Source of the DNA: Sphaerisporangium perillae
GTDB lineage: Bacteria; Actinomycetota; Actinomycetes; Streptosporangiales; Streptosporangiaceae
Direction: 5' to 3'
Assembly (NCBI RefSeq): GCF_023276435.1
Contig: NZ_JALLPO010000003.1
Location: 219,560 to 283,559, forward strand
DNA length: 64,000 nucleotides
Shown here: positions 54,120 through 63,899 of the stretch, piece by piece
How positions within the stretch are numbered: the first letter of the stretch is position 1
How the letters are laid out: every line of letters starts with the position of its first letter
Program-made: the position numbers and the translations under genes
The notes under the pieces: model-generated
Seen by the model: the letters and a program-made list of their open reading frames with translations, nothing else
The model's database searches: none
What the model was told of the DNA's origin: nothing

Positions 54120-56164
54120 TGCACGACCGTCCCGTCTTTACTGATCTTCGGGAGGCGTTCGACGGGCTTGCCCCCGGGCAGCGCCGCCGGGCCCTTGATG
54201 CCGTAGATGCCCTCGTAGATCTCTCGTGCCGCGGGGGCCGCGGCCATGGCGCCCTGGCCGCCCTGGGAGATCGTGACGACCACCACGAACCTCGGGTCGG
54301 CCGCCGGCGCGAACGAGGCGAACCAGGAGGTGTCCTCCTTGCCGTACACCTCCGCCGTACCGGTCTTGCCGCCGATCTTCACCACGTTCATCGGGAAGCC
54401 ACTGAAGGCACCGGCGGCCGTTCCGTCGGAGGTCACCTCGCTCAGGGCGGCACGGATGTAGTCACGAGTGCCCTTGTCGATCGGCAGCCGGCCGGTCACC
54501 GGGGCCTTGATCTCCTGCACCTGGGTGCCGTCGGGCCGCACCAGCGCCTTGCCGATGCGGGGGCTGCGCAGCTTGCCGTCACCGACCAGCGCGGCGTAGG
54601 CGGCCGCCAGCTGCAGCGGCGTCACCAGCACGTCGCCCTGTCCGATGGAGAGGTTGGCGGCCTCGGCGGCCTTCCACTCGAACCCCTCCAGGCAGTTCTC
54701 GTTGGCCAGCCTCTTCAGGTACGCGGCCCGGCCAGGGTCCTTCTTCTCCACCTCGGGATAGCCGGTCTTGGCCCGCGTGCAGCTCAGATGCCGCGTCGCC
54801 GCCCACATCTGCTTCTTCCACCCGCGGCCGGGGATGCGCCCGGGCACCTCGCCCGGCAGGTCGATGCCGGTCTTCTTGCCGAACCCGAACGCCTTGGCCG
54901 TGTTGGTCATCGGCTCCTTGGGATGTTTCACCGGCTTGAGGCCGCCGTCCCGCTGCCACATCTCGTAGGACGCCCGGTAGAAGATCGTGTCACAGGACTT
55001 CACCAGCGCCGTGTGGAGATCGATGACTCCCATGCCGATGCCGTGGAAGTTGTGGAACGCCGTGCCGGCGACGTCGTAGACCCCCGGGCAGTCGTACTTG
55101 CCCTTCAGCGGGTAGCCGTCCCTGACCATCGAGGAGACCGAGGAGACCTTGAACGTCGAACCCGGCGCGTACTGGCCGTGGGTCGCCCGTGAGATCAGCG
55201 GCAGCCCGGTCTTCTCCGACAGCAGCCGCTGGTAGTCCTTCTCGGAGATGCCGCCCGCCCAGACGGCCGGGTCGTAGGTGGGCATGCTGCCGATCGCGAT
55301 CACCCCGCCGGTCTTGACGTCGAGCACGACCGCGGCCGCTCCGTCGGCCTTGGGCGCGTTCTTCATGGCGTTCGCGAGCGCCTGGTCGACGGCCTTCTGC
55401 ACGTTGGCGTCCATGTTCGTGATCAGGATGTCGCCGGGCACCGGCGAGGTCTGCCGCTCGACGCCGAGCACCTTGCCCATGCGGTCGACCTGGACCCTGC
55501 GCAGCCCCGGCGACCCGCGCAGCGCCTCGTCGTAGACGTACTCCAGGCCGTCCCTGCCGACCAGGTCGACGCCGGAGAAGTTGGCCTTGAGCTTGGACCG
55601 CTTCTTCAGCTCCTCCTCGGTGACCGGCTGGAGGTAGCCGAGGGTCTGGGAGGCGCCCGTGCCGAGCGGGTAGTCGCGGACGGCCTGCACCTCGGCCATC
55701 ACGCCCGGGAAGTCCTCCTGCCGCTCGAGGATCTGCAGCGCCTGCCGAGGGCTGACCTTGTCGTCGATGGGGATCGGCGAGTACAGGGAACCGGGCCAGC
55801 AGGGACGGGTCACATGGGGACCACAGGGGCGGATGCGCTCCCGCAGTTCCTTCACCGGACGGTCCAGCACCGCGCCGAGCCGTTTCAGCACCGCCACGCC
55901 GCCGTCGCGCATGCGCTCCATCTCTGCGCGGTCGACGGAGACGACCAGCGCCGTGCGGTTGCGCACCAGAGGCCGCCCGCTGGCGTCCAGGATCGGCCCC
56001 CGCACCGCGGGGACGATGACGTCACGGGTGCGCGTCTCGGTGGCCGCCGCCACGAACTGTGGCCCGCGCACCACCTGCACCTGCCACAGCCGCAGGGCGA
56101 GCACCGCGAGCAGCAGGAACACGAGGAACTGCAGTACGACCAGCCGGGCGCGGACACGGTTCAC
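54116..56164 (-). CDS. mrdA: Penicillin-binding protein 2 (class B transpeptidase)
   Basis: A 682-residue PBP2. A short cytoplasmic end and one membrane anchor (residues 10-27, LVVLQFLVFLLLAVLALR) precede a dimerisation domain with RGPILDASGRPLVRN, then the transpeptidase domain: nucleophile motif APGSTFK near residue 345, KSCDTIFY as the SxN-like motif, and KIGGKTGTAE as KTG. It cross-links lateral-wall peptidoglycan with RodA. GTG at 56164 overlaps the mreD stop (GTGA). Cysteines in PCGPHVTRPCWP may form a disulphide outside the cell. Confidence 0.93.
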   Translation of the reverse strand: MNRVRARLVVLQFLVFLLLAVLALRLWQVQVVRGPQFVAAATETRTRDVIVPAVRGPILDASGRPLVRNRTALVVSVDRAEMERMRDGGVAVLKRLGAVLDRPVKELRERIRPCGPHVTRPCWPGSLYSPIPIDDKVSPRQALQILERQEDFPGVMAEVQAVRDYPLGTGASQTLGYLQPVTEEELKKRSKLKANFSGVDLVGRDGLEYVYDEALRGSPGLRRVQVDRMGKVLGVERQTSPVPGDILITNMDANVQKAVDQALANAMKNAPKADGAAAVVLDVKTGGVIAIGSMPTYDPAVWAGGISEKDYQRLLSEKTGLPLISRATHGQYAPGSTFKVSSVSSMVRDGYPLKGKYDCPGVYDVAGTAFHNFHGIGMGVIDLHTALVKSCDTIFYRASYEMWQRDGGLKPVKHPKEPMTNTAKAFGFGKKTGIDLPGEVPGRIPGRGWKKQMWAATRHLSCTRAKTGYPEVEKKDPGRAAYLKRLANENCLEGFEWKAAEAANLSIGQGDVLVTPLQLAAAYAALVGDGKLRSPRIGKALVRPDGTQVQEIKAPVTGRLPIDKGTRDYIRAALSEVTSDGTAAGAFSGFPMNVVKIGGKTGTAEVYGKEDTSWFASFAPAADPRFVVVVTISQGGQGAMAAAPAAREIYEGIYGIKGPAALPGGKPVERLPKISKDGTVVH

Positions 56165-56691
56165 ACGCGCCTCCGGACCGGGTAGGCCCCCGTGGGCACG
56201 GCCTCGCGCCTCCGGCGCTCGCCGGAGGCGCGGGCGACCGCCCAGAAGACCAGCGCCGCGATGGCGAGGTTGTACATCACCAGCGAGGGCCACACGCCGA
56301 GCAGCTCCGTCCAGTCGACCCGGGGGTCGCCGAGCAGGCCGCCGACGCCCGCCGACAGCAGTGGCGCGACCATCACCGCGATGATCACCGTGACCGCCCC
56401 GAAGCCGGGCGCCCGCTCGGCCGCGCGTCCCACCATGTAGCCCACCAGGCAGAACACCAGCGCGTACTGCCCGATGACATGGGCGGCCGGCGGCAGGATG
56501 TCGGTGACCAGGCCCACGATGAACCCGGTCAGGGCGCCGGCCACCGCGCCGCGCGCCAGAGCGAAGGTCACCACGCCCATCAGCACCAGGTCGGGCGCGC
56601 CGCCACCGGGCAGCGGAAGGCGGTTCACGACGGTCACCTGCACGATCATGATGAGGCCGGCGAGCAGTACCACCGCCATCCCTCGCATCAC
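56161..56691 (-). CDS. mreD: Rod shape-determining protein MreD
   Basis: A 176-residue membrane protein with five or six hydrophobic segments: GMAVVLLAGLIMIVQVTVV at the start, APDLVLMGVVTFALARG, GFIVGLVTDILPPAAHVIGQYAL cut by family spacing, and a late MYNLAIAALVFWAVARA. It links MreC to the elongation machinery. Start is GTG at 56691 or ATG at 56688, 37-40 nt after mreC; it overlaps mrdA. Confidence 0.9.
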   Translation of the reverse strand: MMRGMAVVLLAGLIMIVQVTVVNRLPLPGGGAPDLVLMGVVTFALARGAVAGALTGFIVGLVTDILPPAAHVIGQYALVFCLVGYMVGRAAERAPGFGAVTVIIAVMVAPLLSAGVGGLLGDPRVDWTELLGVWPSLVMYNLAIAALVFWAVARASGERRRREAVPTGAYPVRRRV

Positions 56692-56728
56692 GCCCTCATG
56701 TCCTTTCGCCCGCTGGATGCCCGCTGCC

Positions 56729-57997
56729 TCATGTCCTGCCGCCCGGGCGGTCGCGCTTTCGCCCGTCCGCCCGCTTCTCCTGGCCAGGCCCATGGCCCCC
56801 GCCCGTACGCCTGGCCCCGCCCGTACGCCTCGCCCCGTCCGTACGCCTCGCCGCGCCCGTACGATTCGCCGCCCCGGCGCCCGCCCGCGCGGGCGGGCCG
56901 CCGCCCGTCCGCCGGTCGGCGTGAGCGGGCCGGCCGCGCATGTGCGCCGGGTGCCGCCCGATGCCGCGCGTCCTCTCGCGATCGCCGGCTCCCTCGTCCG
57001 GTGACGGCGAGGACGAAGCGGACGGCGACGACGACGGCGCGGCCGACGGCGCCGGCGAGGAGGGAGGTGGAGCCGAGGGCGCCGCGGCGGGCGGCCGGGT
57101 GGCACGGGCCCGCGTCGCCACCGGGGGCGGTGGAGGCAGCATCGCGTCCCTGGGATCGCGTTGTGGCGCCCGTGCGACCACCCCGACCACGTCGAGCGCC
57201 GTGAAGTCGACGAACGGCCTGGCATAGGCCACGCGGGTCAGCTCACCGGGCGTCGCCTCCACGCGCTCGATCGTGCCGACCGGCAGGCCCGGCGCGTACG
57301 GCGTGCCGTTCTGCGAGCCGAAGCTCACGATGCGGCGCCCGGCCGTCAGCGTCGCCGCCGAATCCAGCAGCCGGAACCGGACGAGGCGCCCCTCGGCCGC
57401 CGGCCCGAGGCCGGTGACGACGCCGATCTGGTTGCCGCCCTCCATCCGCGCCCCCGCCGCCGACGCGGGGTCGGTCAGCAGCACCACCGTGGAGGTGGAC
57501 GGGCCGGTGTGCACGACGCGCCCGACCAGGCCGTCCCCGTTGAGCACGGTCATCTCCGTCCGGACGCCGTCCTGGCGGCCCGCGTCGATCTCGACGGCGT
57601 CCTCGAACCCCGGGACGCCTCGCCTGGCGATCACCTGGGCCGCGACCACGCGGTACCCGCCGAGCCCCGAGAGACCCAGCATGCGCGACAGCTCGGCCGA
57701 CCTGTGCCGGTCGAGGCCGGCGGCGGTCGCCTCGCGTCTCAGCCGGGAGTTCTCCGCCCGCAGCACCGCGATCTGCCGCTTGTACTCCGGAGCGGAGGAG
57801 AAGGTGTCGATGAGATCGCCGACCGGGCGCACGACGCCCGTGCCGGCCTCCTCCGCGACCCCGAACAGCGACGACGCCACCCCGCGGACGGGCTCGAACA
57901 GGGAGTCCTCGCGCTGCCGGTGATCGATGGTGATCAGGACGAGCGCCGCGGCCAGCAGCAGGCCAAGGATCAACCGCGCACGGCGGGTATCCCTCAT
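56729..57997 (-). CDS. mreC: Rod shape-determining protein MreC
   Basis: A 422-residue MreC. One membrane anchor (residues 8-22, RLILGLLLAAALVLITI) is followed by a coiled coil around VLRAENSRLRREA, then the two beta-barrel lobes (GVPGFEDAVEIDAGRQDGV, VVLLTDPASAAGARMEGG, GSQNGTPYAPGLPVGTI). After residue 305 a Pro/Ala/Ser tail and then a basic tail with RRTGGA-type repeats extend the protein about 100 residues beyond most MreC. The tail crosses four 18-nt tandem DNA repeats. It begins 17 nt after mreB. Confidence 0.92.
   Translation of the reverse strand: MRDTRRARLILGLLLAAALVLITIDHRQREDSLFEPVRGVASSLFGVAEEAGTGVVRPVGDLIDTFSSAPEYKRQIAVLRAENSRLRREATAAGLDRHRSAELSRMLGLSGLGGYRVVAAQVIARRGVPGFEDAVEIDAGRQDGVRTEMTVLNGDGLVGRVVHTGPSTSTVVLLTDPASAAGARMEGGNQIGVVTGLGPAAEGRLVRFRLLDSAATLTAGRRIVSFGSQNGTPYAPGLPVGTIERVEATPGELTRVAYARPFVDFTALDVVGVVARAPQRDPRDAMLPPPPPVATRARATRPPAAAPSAPPPSSPAPSAAPSSSPSASSSPSPDEGAGDRERTRGIGRHPAHMRGRPAHADRRTGGGPPARAGAGAANRTGAARRTDGARRTGGARRTGGGHGPGQEKRADGRKRDRPGGRT
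56800..56871. repeat. Four 18-nt tandem repeats in the mreC 3' end
   Basis: Units follow CGCCCGTACGCCTCGCCC with small changes at 56800-56817, 56818-56835, 56836-56853 and 56854-56871. Each adds six residues to MreC, and all three minus-strand frames stay open. Confidence 0.85.
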
Positions 57998-58013
57998 CAG
58001 TGTCTCTGCTCCA

Positions 58014-59045
58014 TCAATGTCTCGGCTCGGGCACCAGCACCTGCTGCAGGGCCTCGAACTCCTCCACACACTTGCCAGAGCCGAGCGCCACGGAGTCGAG
58101 GGCGTTCTCCACCAGGTGGATGGGCATGCCGGTCTCGTCCCGCAGCCGGTCGTCCATGCCCTTGAGCAGGGCGCCGCCGCCGGTGAGGGCCACGCCACGG
58201 TCCATCAGGTCGCCCGAGAGCTCCGGAGGGCACTTGTCCAGCGTCGACTTGACGGCGTCGACGATGGACTTGAGCGGCTCCTCGGTGGCCTTGCGGATCT
58301 CGTCGGCCGAGACCACGATCGTCTTGGGCAGCCCGGTGACCAGATCACGCCCGCGGATCTCGGCATGGCAGTCGTCCCCCGTCGGGCACGCGGAGCCGAT
58401 CGCGATCTTGATCTCCTCCGCGGTGCGCTCCCCGAGCATCAGGGAGTACTCCTTCTTGGCGAAGGCGATGATCGCCTGATCGAGCTCGTCGCCTCCGACG
58501 CGGATGGACTGGCTCGTCACGATGCCGCCCATCGAGATGATGGCGACCTCGGTGGTGCCACCGCCGATGTCGACCACCATGTTGCCGGTGGGCTCGTGGA
58601 CGGGCAGCCGGGCGCCGATGGCGGCGGCCATGGGCTCCTCGATGATGTACACCCGGCGCGCCCCGGCCTGGTAACCCGCCTCCTTCACCGCGCGCTGCTC
58701 CACTCCCGTGATGCCGCTGGGAACGGCCACGATGATGCGGGGCTTGGCGAAACGGCTGCGTTTGTGCACCCGTTGGATGAAATAGCGCAACATGCGCTCA
58801 GTCACGTCAAAGTCGGCGATCACGCCGTCCTTCAGCGGGCGTATCGCCACGATGTTTCCGGGCGTTCGGCCAATCATCCTCTTGGCCTCGATGCCCACTG
58901 CCACGATCTTGCCGGTGGTCGTATTGATCGCCACCACCGACGGCTCGTTGAGCACGATGCCGCGCCCGCGCACGTAGACCAAAGTGTTGGCGGTGCCCAG
59001 GTCGACGGCCATGTCACGGCCGAGGAATGCCAGCTTGCTGCCCAT
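58014..59045 (-). CDS. mreB: Rod shape-determining protein MreB (actin homologue)
   Basis: A 343-residue MreB. Nucleotide-binding signatures are [18 protein letters not shown] (phosphate 1), [13 protein letters not shown] (phosphate 2) and [14 protein letters not shown] (adenosine), with [12 protein letters not shown] between. It forms membrane filaments that guide lateral wall growth, and in sporulating actinomycetes supports spore wall synthesis. ATG at 59045 is 12 nt or so after GGAAGGTCTCC-type sequence. First gene of mreBCD-mrdA-rodA. Confidence 0.97.
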   Translation of the reverse strand: MGSKLAFLGRDMAVDLGTANTLVYVRGRGIVLNEPSVVAINTTTGKIVAVGIEAKRMIGRTPGNIVAIRPLKDGVIADFDVTERMLRYFIQRVHKRSRFAKPRIIVAVPSGITGVEQRAVKEAGYQAGARRVYIIEEPMAAAIGARLPVHEPTGNMVVDIGGGTTEVAIISMGGIVTSQSIRVGGDELDQAIIAFAKKEYSLMLGERTAEEIKIAIGSACPTGDDCHAEIRGRDLVTGLPKTIVVSADEIRKATEEPLKSIVDAVKSTLDKCPPELSGDLMDRGVALTGGGALLKGMDDRLRDETGMPIHLVENALDSVALGSGKCVEEFEALQQVLVPEPRH

Positions 59046-59219
59046 GGGGAAGGAGACCTTCCTTCAGGTCGTTCGCGAGAGATTACGATTCGCATTCGAA
59101 TCGTAACGTGACGTACCCACTCGCGAGGGCAACGAGCCGTGCGGCCGAGGAAAAAGTTGTCGCGCTTTCCAGGCCGGCAAGCCGCCGACCTGCGCTTATG
59201 CCTGCCTGAAATGCCTCAT

Positions 59220-59248
59220 GGCCCCGGCACGCGCGATGCGCCGGGGCC
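59220..59248 (-). terminator. Terminator hairpin after ndk
   Basis: GGCCCCGGC (59220-59228) pairs with GCCGGGGCC (59240-59248) around an 11-nt loop, 13 nt beyond the ndk stop. Confidence 0.65.
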
Positions 59249-59260
59249 TTAGGTCAGCCG

Positions 59261-59671
59261 TCAGAAACGGTCAGGGAAGAAAATCTTGACCTCACGGGCG
59301 GCCGACTCGGGCGAGTCGGAACCGTGGACGATGTTCTCACCGATCTCCAGCGCGTGGTCGCCGCGGATCGTGCCGGGAGCCGACTTCACCGGGTCGGTGG
59401 CGCCGGCGAGGGCGCGGAACGCCTCCACGGCGCGCGGGCCCTCCAGAACCATGGCCACCAGCGGGCCGGAGGTGATGAACTCGACGAGCTCCCCGAAGAA
59501 CGGCCTCTCGGCGTGCTCGGCGTAATGGGCCTTGGCGGTCTCGGCGTCCAGCGTGCGGAGGTCCATGGCCACGACCTTGAGGCCCTTGCGCTCCACGCGG
59601 GCGATCACGTCACCGATGAGGCCGCGGCGGACACCGTCGGGCTTGATCAGGACAAGCGTGCGCTCGGACAC
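59261..59671 (-). CDS. ndk: Nucleoside diphosphate kinase
   Basis: A 136-residue NDK balancing NTP pools through a phospho-histidine. It starts [19 protein letters not shown], has [27 protein letters not shown] core ([10 protein letters not shown]), and the active-site histidine in [16 protein letters not shown] near residue 117. GTG at 59671 is 7 nt from AAGGAG. Confidence 0.97.
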   Translation of the reverse strand: MSERTLVLIKPDGVRRGLIGDVIARVERKGLKVVAMDLRTLDAETAKAHYAEHAERPFFGELVEFITSGPLVAMVLEGPRAVEAFRALAGATDPVKSAPGTIRGDHALEIGENIVHGSDSPESAAREVKIFFPDRF

Positions 59672-59743
59672 GAGTAATCTCCTTCGTTGTGTCACCGGCC
59701 GTCGCACAGGACGACCGGCGGATGAGGGGAAGCGTGTGCGAGC

Positions 59744-61513
59744 TTACCGGGCGGCGGCCCCGTCACCGTCCTCACCTGTGGCGCCCTCGGGAGACCTGGT
59801 GGGCGGAGGGACGACCGGAGGCGCCGCGGTGCCGGAGTCGGCCGCCGAGGATGCCCCGTCCGCGGGCTCGGCCGCGGGGGCCGGAGGGCTCGCCGGGCCG
59901 GTGGCCTCGCGTGGCGCCACCTTCACATCGGACGGGGCGGAGTGGCGCGGTTCGGCGTACTCCACCGTGTCGGGGGGCGCGCTGTCGTAGGACCGGCGGA
60001 CCAGCACGGCGCCCAGGATCAACACGATGACCACCGTGAAACCCGCGGCGAGCGCCCAGATATGCAGCGCTCCGACGAACCCCTCGACCATGGCCTCGGA
60101 GGTCACCTTTCCGGACATGCTGACGGCACGCAGCCAGCCCACCTGGATGCCCGTGCCCAGCAGGAAGCCGGACAGGACGGCGGGGAAGCAGAGGGACAGC
60201 CCGAACAGCGCCGCCCGGTATCCGGCGCAGCGGACTGCCGACGTGACCGCCACGGCCGCGCCCGCCGTGAGCAGCACGAACGGCACGACGAGCGGCATGC
60301 CCGAGGGGGAGGGAACCAGCAGTCGCACGGCGCACAGCCCCACGACCATGGCCACCAAGCCGCCTCCGACCAGCTTGGGCACGAGCCCGGCACTCAGCCG
60401 CGCGGCCACCGACGCGGCGGCGAGCGCGATCAAGGCGGCGAGCCCGAAGGGGATCCACAGGCCAGACAGCCCCGGCCCGCCGAGGCCGCCCAGCTCCACG
60501 TAGGTCACCTGCGCGGCGGTCGGCAGCACCACGAGACCGACGGCGACCATGACGAACGCGATGAGCCGGCCGCCGGGACCCTCGACGCGGCCGAGGTAGG
60601 CCATCGCCAGCAGCGTCACCACGCCGATCGCCGCGGCGACCATGATCAGCCCCGAGGGCCAGTCGAAGGTGGTGCCGACGGCGAGGACGGCGATGCCCGC
60701 GGAAGGCCCCGCCGCCAGCGCCAGATGACCCCGGTCCACCGGCTTCCGCGAGCCGGACGCCTGGGCGGCGCTCTCGGCGGTCCCGGATGCGGTCGGCGAG
60801 CCGGCCGCCACGGTGGCGGCCGCGGTCTCCGCACTCTCGGTGGTCTCCGCGATCTCGCGGGCGAGCGTGCCGCCCTCCCGCCCCGGCTCCCTGGACAGGC
60901 GCGAGAGCGTGAAGTGGACCGCGGCCAGGGCGAGCGCCACGCCGGTCAGCAGCGGATACGGCTGGAGGGTGACCCGCCACGACGTCACCTCGTCGAGCGG
61001 CCAGAGGGCCAGCGCCTGGGCGGCCAGCAGGCCGACGGCCAGCGCGCCCGCCCAGACCGGTAGCAGGACGTTCCGGGACGCACCTGGACGTTCACCCACC
61101 GCGGCGAGGGTCGCCGGGACGAGCACGCCGGCGCCGATGCCATGCAGGGCGCGCAACGCGCCGACGCCGAGGGTCGAGCCGGCGAAACCTCCGGCCACAT
61201 CGGCCACGGCGAGGCATGCGAGCCCCGTCACGAGCATCGGCGCCGCCGGGACCCGCCTCAGCACCGCCGCGGCGAGCGGCACCGTGCAGAGCATCACCGG
61301 CAGGGCGAGCCCATGGGCTCTCAGGATCCACACTCCGGCGATGTCGGGAGGCAGCAGCGCTGAGACCACGGAAATGGTGTTGGGCACGGCGACGATCGCC
61401 AGTGGAAGCGCGACCACGGCCAGGAGCCCGACGATCACATCGAGCACGAGCGGCAAACGGTTGACGCGGCCCAGACTCGCGAGGCCTGCGGCCTGGATGG
61501 GGGGTACGGCCAT
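59744..61513 (-). CDS. Multi-pass membrane protein, MFS-like
   Basis: A 589-residue membrane protein with about 14 hydrophobic segments, for example VIVGLLAVVALPLAIVAVP and LHGIGAGVLVPATLAAVG. The latter resembles the motif-C region of drug:H+ antiporter MFS proteins. A hydrophilic Ala/Ser/Thr-rich loop (about residues 215-265) splits two halves, and a 90-residue Pro/Ala/Glu tail ends it. In actinobacteria a protein of this kind often lies between ndk and folC; its substrate is not known. ATG at 61513. Confidence 0.7.
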   Translation of the reverse strand: MAVPPIQAAGLASLGRVNRLPLVLDVIVGLLAVVALPLAIVAVPNTISVVSALLPPDIAGVWILRAHGLALPVMLCTVPLAAAVLRRVPAAPMLVTGLACLAVADVAGGFAGSTLGVGALRALHGIGAGVLVPATLAAVGERPGASRNVLLPVWAGALAVGLLAAQALALWPLDEVTSWRVTLQPYPLLTGVALALAAVHFTLSRLSREPGREGGTLAREIAETTESAETAAATVAAGSPTASGTAESAAQASGSRKPVDRGHLALAAGPSAGIAVLAVGTTFDWPSGLIMVAAAIGVVTLLAMAYLGRVEGPGGRLIAFVMVAVGLVVLPTAAQVTYVELGGLGGPGLSGLWIPFGLAALIALAAASVAARLSAGLVPKLVGGGLVAMVVGLCAVRLLVPSPSGMPLVVPFVLLTAGAAVAVTSAVRCAGYRAALFGLSLCFPAVLSGFLLGTGIQVGWLRAVSMSGKVTSEAMVEGFVGALHIWALAAGFTVVIVLILGAVLVRRSYDSAPPDTVEYAEPRHSAPSDVKVAPREATGPASPPAPAAEPADGASSAADSGTAAPPVVPPPTRSPEGATGEDGDGAAAR

Positions 61514-61530
61514 ACTGGCCGACTTTAGCG

Positions 61531-61866
61531 TTAAGTCACGCCCTCGACACGACGAGCGACGAATATTGCGGTCACCCAAAGCGCGGCGAAGATCACGCCG
61601 AGGAAGAACATCATGGGGACGAGGAACCCCGTGGCGATGGCGAGCACCTGCACGACACTGCCGGCGATGTAGGCGAAGGGCCGCTTGAGCAGGCCCGTCA
61701 CCACCACGCAGGCCAGCGCGAGCCCGATGCCGACGGTGACCGCCACGGCCGGGGAGACGCGGTTGACCATGATGGCCACCGGAGTGATCAGCCCGAGAAC
61801 GATGGCCTCCATGCCGAGCACGCTGGCGCACAGACGCCGCATCCCCGGCGTCACGGTGATGTTCAC
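61531..61866 (-). CDS. DUF4233 small membrane protein
   Basis: A 111-residue protein with about four hydrophobic segments (ALACVVVTGLL, FAYIAGSVVQVLAIATGFL, MMFFLGVIFAALWVTAIFV). The RRLCASVLGMEAIVLGLITPVA start matches the DUF4233 family, which regularly follows folC in actinobacteria. GTG at 61866 is supported by GGAGGG 9 nt upstream. Function is unknown. Confidence 0.8.
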   Translation of the reverse strand: MNITVTPGMRRLCASVLGMEAIVLGLITPVAIMVNRVSPAVAVTVGIGLALACVVVTGLLKRPFAYIAGSVVQVLAIATGFLVPMMFFLGVIFAALWVTAIFVARRVEGVT

Positions 61867-61933
61867 GCCCGCGATCCCTCCACTCCGCCACTCCCCCAGA
61901 CTTCCGCCGGCCTGACTTCCACAGGCCACCGGC

Positions 61934-63256
61934 TCACTGTGCTCCGCCGGCCTTCAGCAGGAGGCGAGCGTCGCCGACGGTGACGACGGAACCGGTGATC
62001 AGCACCCCGGCTCCCGCGAACTCGCCGGTCTCCTCCGCCAGGCCGATCGCGAGATCGATGGCGTCGTCGATGCGTGCCACCTGATGCACCCGCTCGTTCC
62101 CGAAGATGCTCTCGGCCAGCGCGGCGAGCTCCTCGGGATCCATCGAGCGCGGTGAGGAGTTGCGGGTCACGACGATCTCCTCGACGAGGGGCTCGAGGAG
62201 CTCCAGCACGCCGGCCACGTCCTTGTCGGCCATCACCGCGACCACGGCGATCAGCCTGGTGAACCCGAACGACTCCTCCAGGGCCTGGACGACCGACTCC
62301 ATCGCGCCGGGATTGTGCGCCGCGTCGACGAGGACCGTCGGACCCCGCCGGATCACCTCAAGGCGGCCCGGCGAGGTCACCAGGGCGAACGCTCGCCGCA
62401 CCAGGTCGGCATCGAGAGGATCGTCACCGCCTGTCAGCGCCTCCACCGCCGCGAGAGCGCAGGCGGCGTTGCCGGCCTGATGCTCGCCATAGAGCGGGAG
62501 GAAGATGTCCTCGTAGATGCCCTTGAGCCCTTGCAGGCGAAGGATCTGGCCGCCCATCGCGAGCTCCCGGTGCACCACCCCGAACTCCAGCCCTTCACGC
62601 GCCACCGTCGAACCCGTCTCGGCGGCCCGCCGCATCAGGACCTCGCCCGCCGCGAGCGGCTGCTGCGCCAGCACGGCCATCGAGCCGGGCTTGATGATGC
62701 CGGCCTTCTCGCGCGCGATCGACTCGATGTCGGGGCCCAGGTAGTCGACGTGGTCGAGAGAGATGGGAGTGACGACCGCCACCGCGCCCTGGGCCACACT
62801 GGTCGAATCCCAGGTGCCGCCCATGCCCACCTCGATGACGGCGACGTCGACCGGGGTGTCGGCGAAGGCGGCGTAGGCCATGGCCGTGAGCGTCTCGAAG
62901 AACGACAGCCTGCCCTGCTGCTGGTCGACAAGTTGCAGGTAGGGCTGAACGTCCTCATAGACCTCGGTGAACCGCTCCTCACTCAGCGGCTCTCCGTCGA
63001 TGGTGATGCGCTCGCGCATCGAGGTGAGGTGAGGGCTGGTGAACCGGCCGACGCGGAGGTTGCGCTCGCGGAGCAGGGTGTCGATCATGCGGGCCGTGCT
63101 CGACTTGCCGTTGGTGCCGGTGATGTGGACGACCGGATAGGCCCGCTGGGGCTGACCCAGCAGATCCATCAGGACGTTGATCCGGTCCAGAGTGGGGTCG
63201 ATGTCCCACTCCACACCACGCTGCAAGATCGCCTTTTCGACCGCCTGGTATTCCAC
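61934..63256 (-). CDS. folC: Folylpolyglutamate/dihydrofolate synthase
   Basis: A 440-residue Mur-ligase-family enzyme that adds glutamate to folates, and often makes dihydrofolate. It has VVHITGTNGKSSTARMID (P-loop) near residue 43, TSPHLTSMRERI, VAVIEVGMGGTWDST, LDHVDYLG, EHQAGNAACALAA and LVDAAHNPGAMES. GTG at 63256 starts it. It precedes DUF4233, the MFS-like gene and ndk on the same strand. Confidence 0.95.
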   Translation of the reverse strand: MEYQAVEKAILQRGVEWDIDPTLDRINVLMDLLGQPQRAYPVVHITGTNGKSSTARMIDTLLRERNLRVGRFTSPHLTSMRERITIDGEPLSEERFTEVYEDVQPYLQLVDQQQGRLSFFETLTAMAYAAFADTPVDVAVIEVGMGGTWDSTSVAQGAVAVVTPISLDHVDYLGPDIESIAREKAGIIKPGSMAVLAQQPLAAGEVLMRRAAETGSTVAREGLEFGVVHRELAMGGQILRLQGLKGIYEDIFLPLYGEHQAGNAACALAAVEALTGGDDPLDADLVRRAFALVTSPGRLEVIRRGPTVLVDAAHNPGAMESVVQALEESFGFTRLIAVVAVMADKDVAGVLELLEPLVEEIVVTRNSSPRSMDPEELAALAESIFGNERVHQVARIDDAIDLAIGLAEETGEFAGAGVLITGSVVTVGDARLLLKAGGAQ

Positions 63257-63532
63257 ACCTGAAGCCTACTTACCACCGCCCGCCCCCCGTACCGCCCCTC
63301 CCACCCCTGTGAACAACTCCGACCAGCGGATGCGGACGAGCGGGTGCGCTTGGAAGTCGTGCCGCGGAAAGGAGCGGGAGTGGAGAAAGAGTCCAGAAGG
63401 AAGACGGTCCAGAACGACGATGGTCCTGGATGCCAAATGGTCGCGGAGCGCAGGAAAACGGTCCCGGGACTAGGCCTGGAACGGACTAGTCCCGGAACGA
63501 ACTGGCCCTGGAACGAACCGGCCCTGAAACGC
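63257..63532. other. Spacer between folC and the rRNA operon with short repeats
   Basis: No gene is seen. From about 63467 to 63530 a 16-nt motif resembling GGAACGAACTGGCCCT recurs three or four times imperfectly, and GGACTAGTCC (63483-63492) is a perfect 10-bp palindrome. The folC promoter should also lie here. Confidence 0.45.
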
Positions 63533-63565
63533 AGGAAAGCCACCCACAACGTGGATGGCTTCCCT
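63533..63565 (-). terminator. rRNA operon terminator hairpin
   Basis: A 13-bp stem with wobble pairs (GAAAGCCACCCAC at 63535-63547 against GTGGATGGCTTCC at 63551-63563) lies about 20 nt beyond the 5S 3' end. Confidence 0.65.
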
Positions 63566-63584
63566 GCTGATGCATTAAATTTTG

Positions 63585-63701
63585 TCCGGCGGTGTCCTAC
63601 TCTCCCACACCGTCCCCGGTGCAGTACCATCGGCGCTGGAAAGCTTAACTTCCGGGTTCGGAATGTAACCGGGTGTTTCCCTTCCGCTATGACCGCCGTA
63701 A
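63585..63701 (-). rRNA. rrf: 5S ribosomal RNA
   Basis: The minus strand begins TTACGGCGGTCATAGCGG, contains the loop B/C stretch TTCCGAACCCGGAAGTTAAG and ends GGACACCGCCGGAC, pairing with the 5' end. Length of about 117 nt is usual for actinobacteria. It is last in the operon. Confidence 0.96.
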
Positions 63702-63899
63702 CCCCTTGAAACACACAAACCAGGCCACGGGCCAGAGTTTGCTGCCTCTGAGTTACATAGTGGACGCGAGCAATCAGCCCTGCTGCAGGATCAAAACCAT
63801 GCGGTGATCGCGCCTGCTCCCGGGACCCGGCGAAGAGAACCGGGGCGGCAGCACACCACCACACACAATCGACACCACACAGCAGAACACTAGCTTTGT
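63702..63899. other. 23S-5S intergenic spacer
   Basis: About 200 nt between the rRNA genes with no tRNA or reading frame. It probably carries RNase III processing stems, but I did not trace a full pairing. Confidence 0.5.
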
